DNA of 6,231 nt from JBFWNZ01 sp050250795. Its GTDB lineage: Bacteria; Pseudomonadota; Alphaproteobacteria; UBA8366. The DNA lies in NCBI GenBank assembly GCA_050250795.1, contig JBFWNZ010000239.1:1-6231 (forward strand), read 5' to 3'. The notes beneath the pieces are model-generated. The model saw only the letters and a program-made list of their open reading frames with translations. It was not told the DNA's origin and did no database searches. Shown here piece by piece: positions 5,956 through 6,231 of this stretch; within the stretch, counting starts at the first letter, position 1; every line of letters begins with the position of its first letter. A program made the translations under genes and the position numbers.

Positions 5956-6231
5956 TCAGGCGCCGGGCCAGACGGGCTTGCGTTTCTCGAGAAAGGCGGC
6001 CATGCCCTCGCGATAGTCGGGGCCGTTGAGGGTCAATACCTGATTGCGATCCTCGATCGCGATCGCGGCCTCCAGGTTCGGCGCTTCGATGGCCCGGTTG
6101 AAGCCATCCTTGGTCATCCGCAGCCCCAGCGGGCCGGTCGCCAGCATGTCCGCGACATAGGTCTCCGCCGTCTGCTCCATCTCTGCATCCGCGACCGCCT
6201 CGCAGACAAGGCCGATGGCTGCTGCGCGTTC
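5956..6231 (-). CDS. C-terminal part of an enoyl-CoA hydratase/isomerase (crotonase) family protein, 5' end beyond window
   Basis: The 91 visible residues end in TGA at 5958-5956. They start ERAAAIGLVCEAVADAEM, matching the crotonase 'A-x-x-x-GLV-x-x-V' segment after the active-site region. An alpha-helical tail follows with PLGLRMTKDGFNRA and ends DYREGMAAFLEKRKPVWPG, the classic 'D-x-x-EG-x-x-AF-x-EKR-x-P-x-W/F' terminus. The family acts on acyl-CoA thioesters (hydration, isomerisation and related reactions) through an oxyanion hole. The catalytic Glu positions and oxyanion hole lie upstream of the window, so the specific reaction is not assignable. No neighbour in view is part of fatty-acid oxidation. 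An internal ATG at 6180-6178 is not a real start, because the frame stays open with family-like residues through 6231. Confidence 0.9.
   Translation of the reverse strand, partial: ERAAAIGLVCEAVADAEMEQTAETYVADMLATGPLGLRMTKDGFNRAIEAPNLEAAIAIEDRNQVLTLNGPDYREGMAAFLEKRKPVWPGA

Noticed and set aside
6054..6066. CGATCGCGATCG and GCGATCGC palindrome resembling the cyanobacterial HIP1 repeat
   Set aside because: It is a single copy inside a coding region, explained by the codons for A-I-E-D. There is no evidence for a repeat family.

Overview
The window is a high-GC chromosomal segment with G/C-rich third codon positions. It most resembles an alphaproteobacterium: the Nudix protein, the all-Shine-Dalgarno (SD) starts and the gene families fit that group. 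The lineage is an inference, since there is no rRNA or marker gene. No mobile element, CRISPR array, tRNA or rRNA was recognised. The content is mostly ordinary metabolism and transport, and I do not see a clear new multi-gene system.

Left part (1-2381): the 3' end of a probable 2-dehydro-3-deoxy-6-phosphogalactonate (KDPGal) aldolase runs on +, and a short-chain dehydrogenase-like gene on - ends 7 bp from it. A 131-bp divergent gap then separates the SDR from a + strand run: a small DHWC-motif cupin and an SMP-30/gluconolactonase-family protein. A sugar-acid aldolase, a lactonase and an SDR together suggest sugar oxidation or lactone catabolism in the style of the De Ley-Doudoroff pathway. 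However, the SDR has lost all four canonical catalytic residues, so its role as the dehydrogenase is doubtful.

Middle (2387-3810): an EamA/DMT-family transporter starts 5 bp after the SMP-30 stop. A Nudix hydrolase overlaps the transporter stop by 4 bp (ATGA). These probably continue the same transcript. The Nudix box is off consensus at three places, one of which is a catalytic-region Glu to Gln change.

Right part (3811-6231): a PiT-family phosphate permease on - ends 3 bp from the Nudix stop and starts with GTG. A 246-bp gap with an AT-rich patch and a near-perfect 16-bp palindrome separates it from a divergent 111-aa three-helix membrane protein of unknown function. That gene is followed by a small hairpin and a perfect 26-bp palindrome, likely a shared terminator. 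The window ends inside the C-terminal part of an enoyl-CoA hydratase/isomerase-family gene on -.
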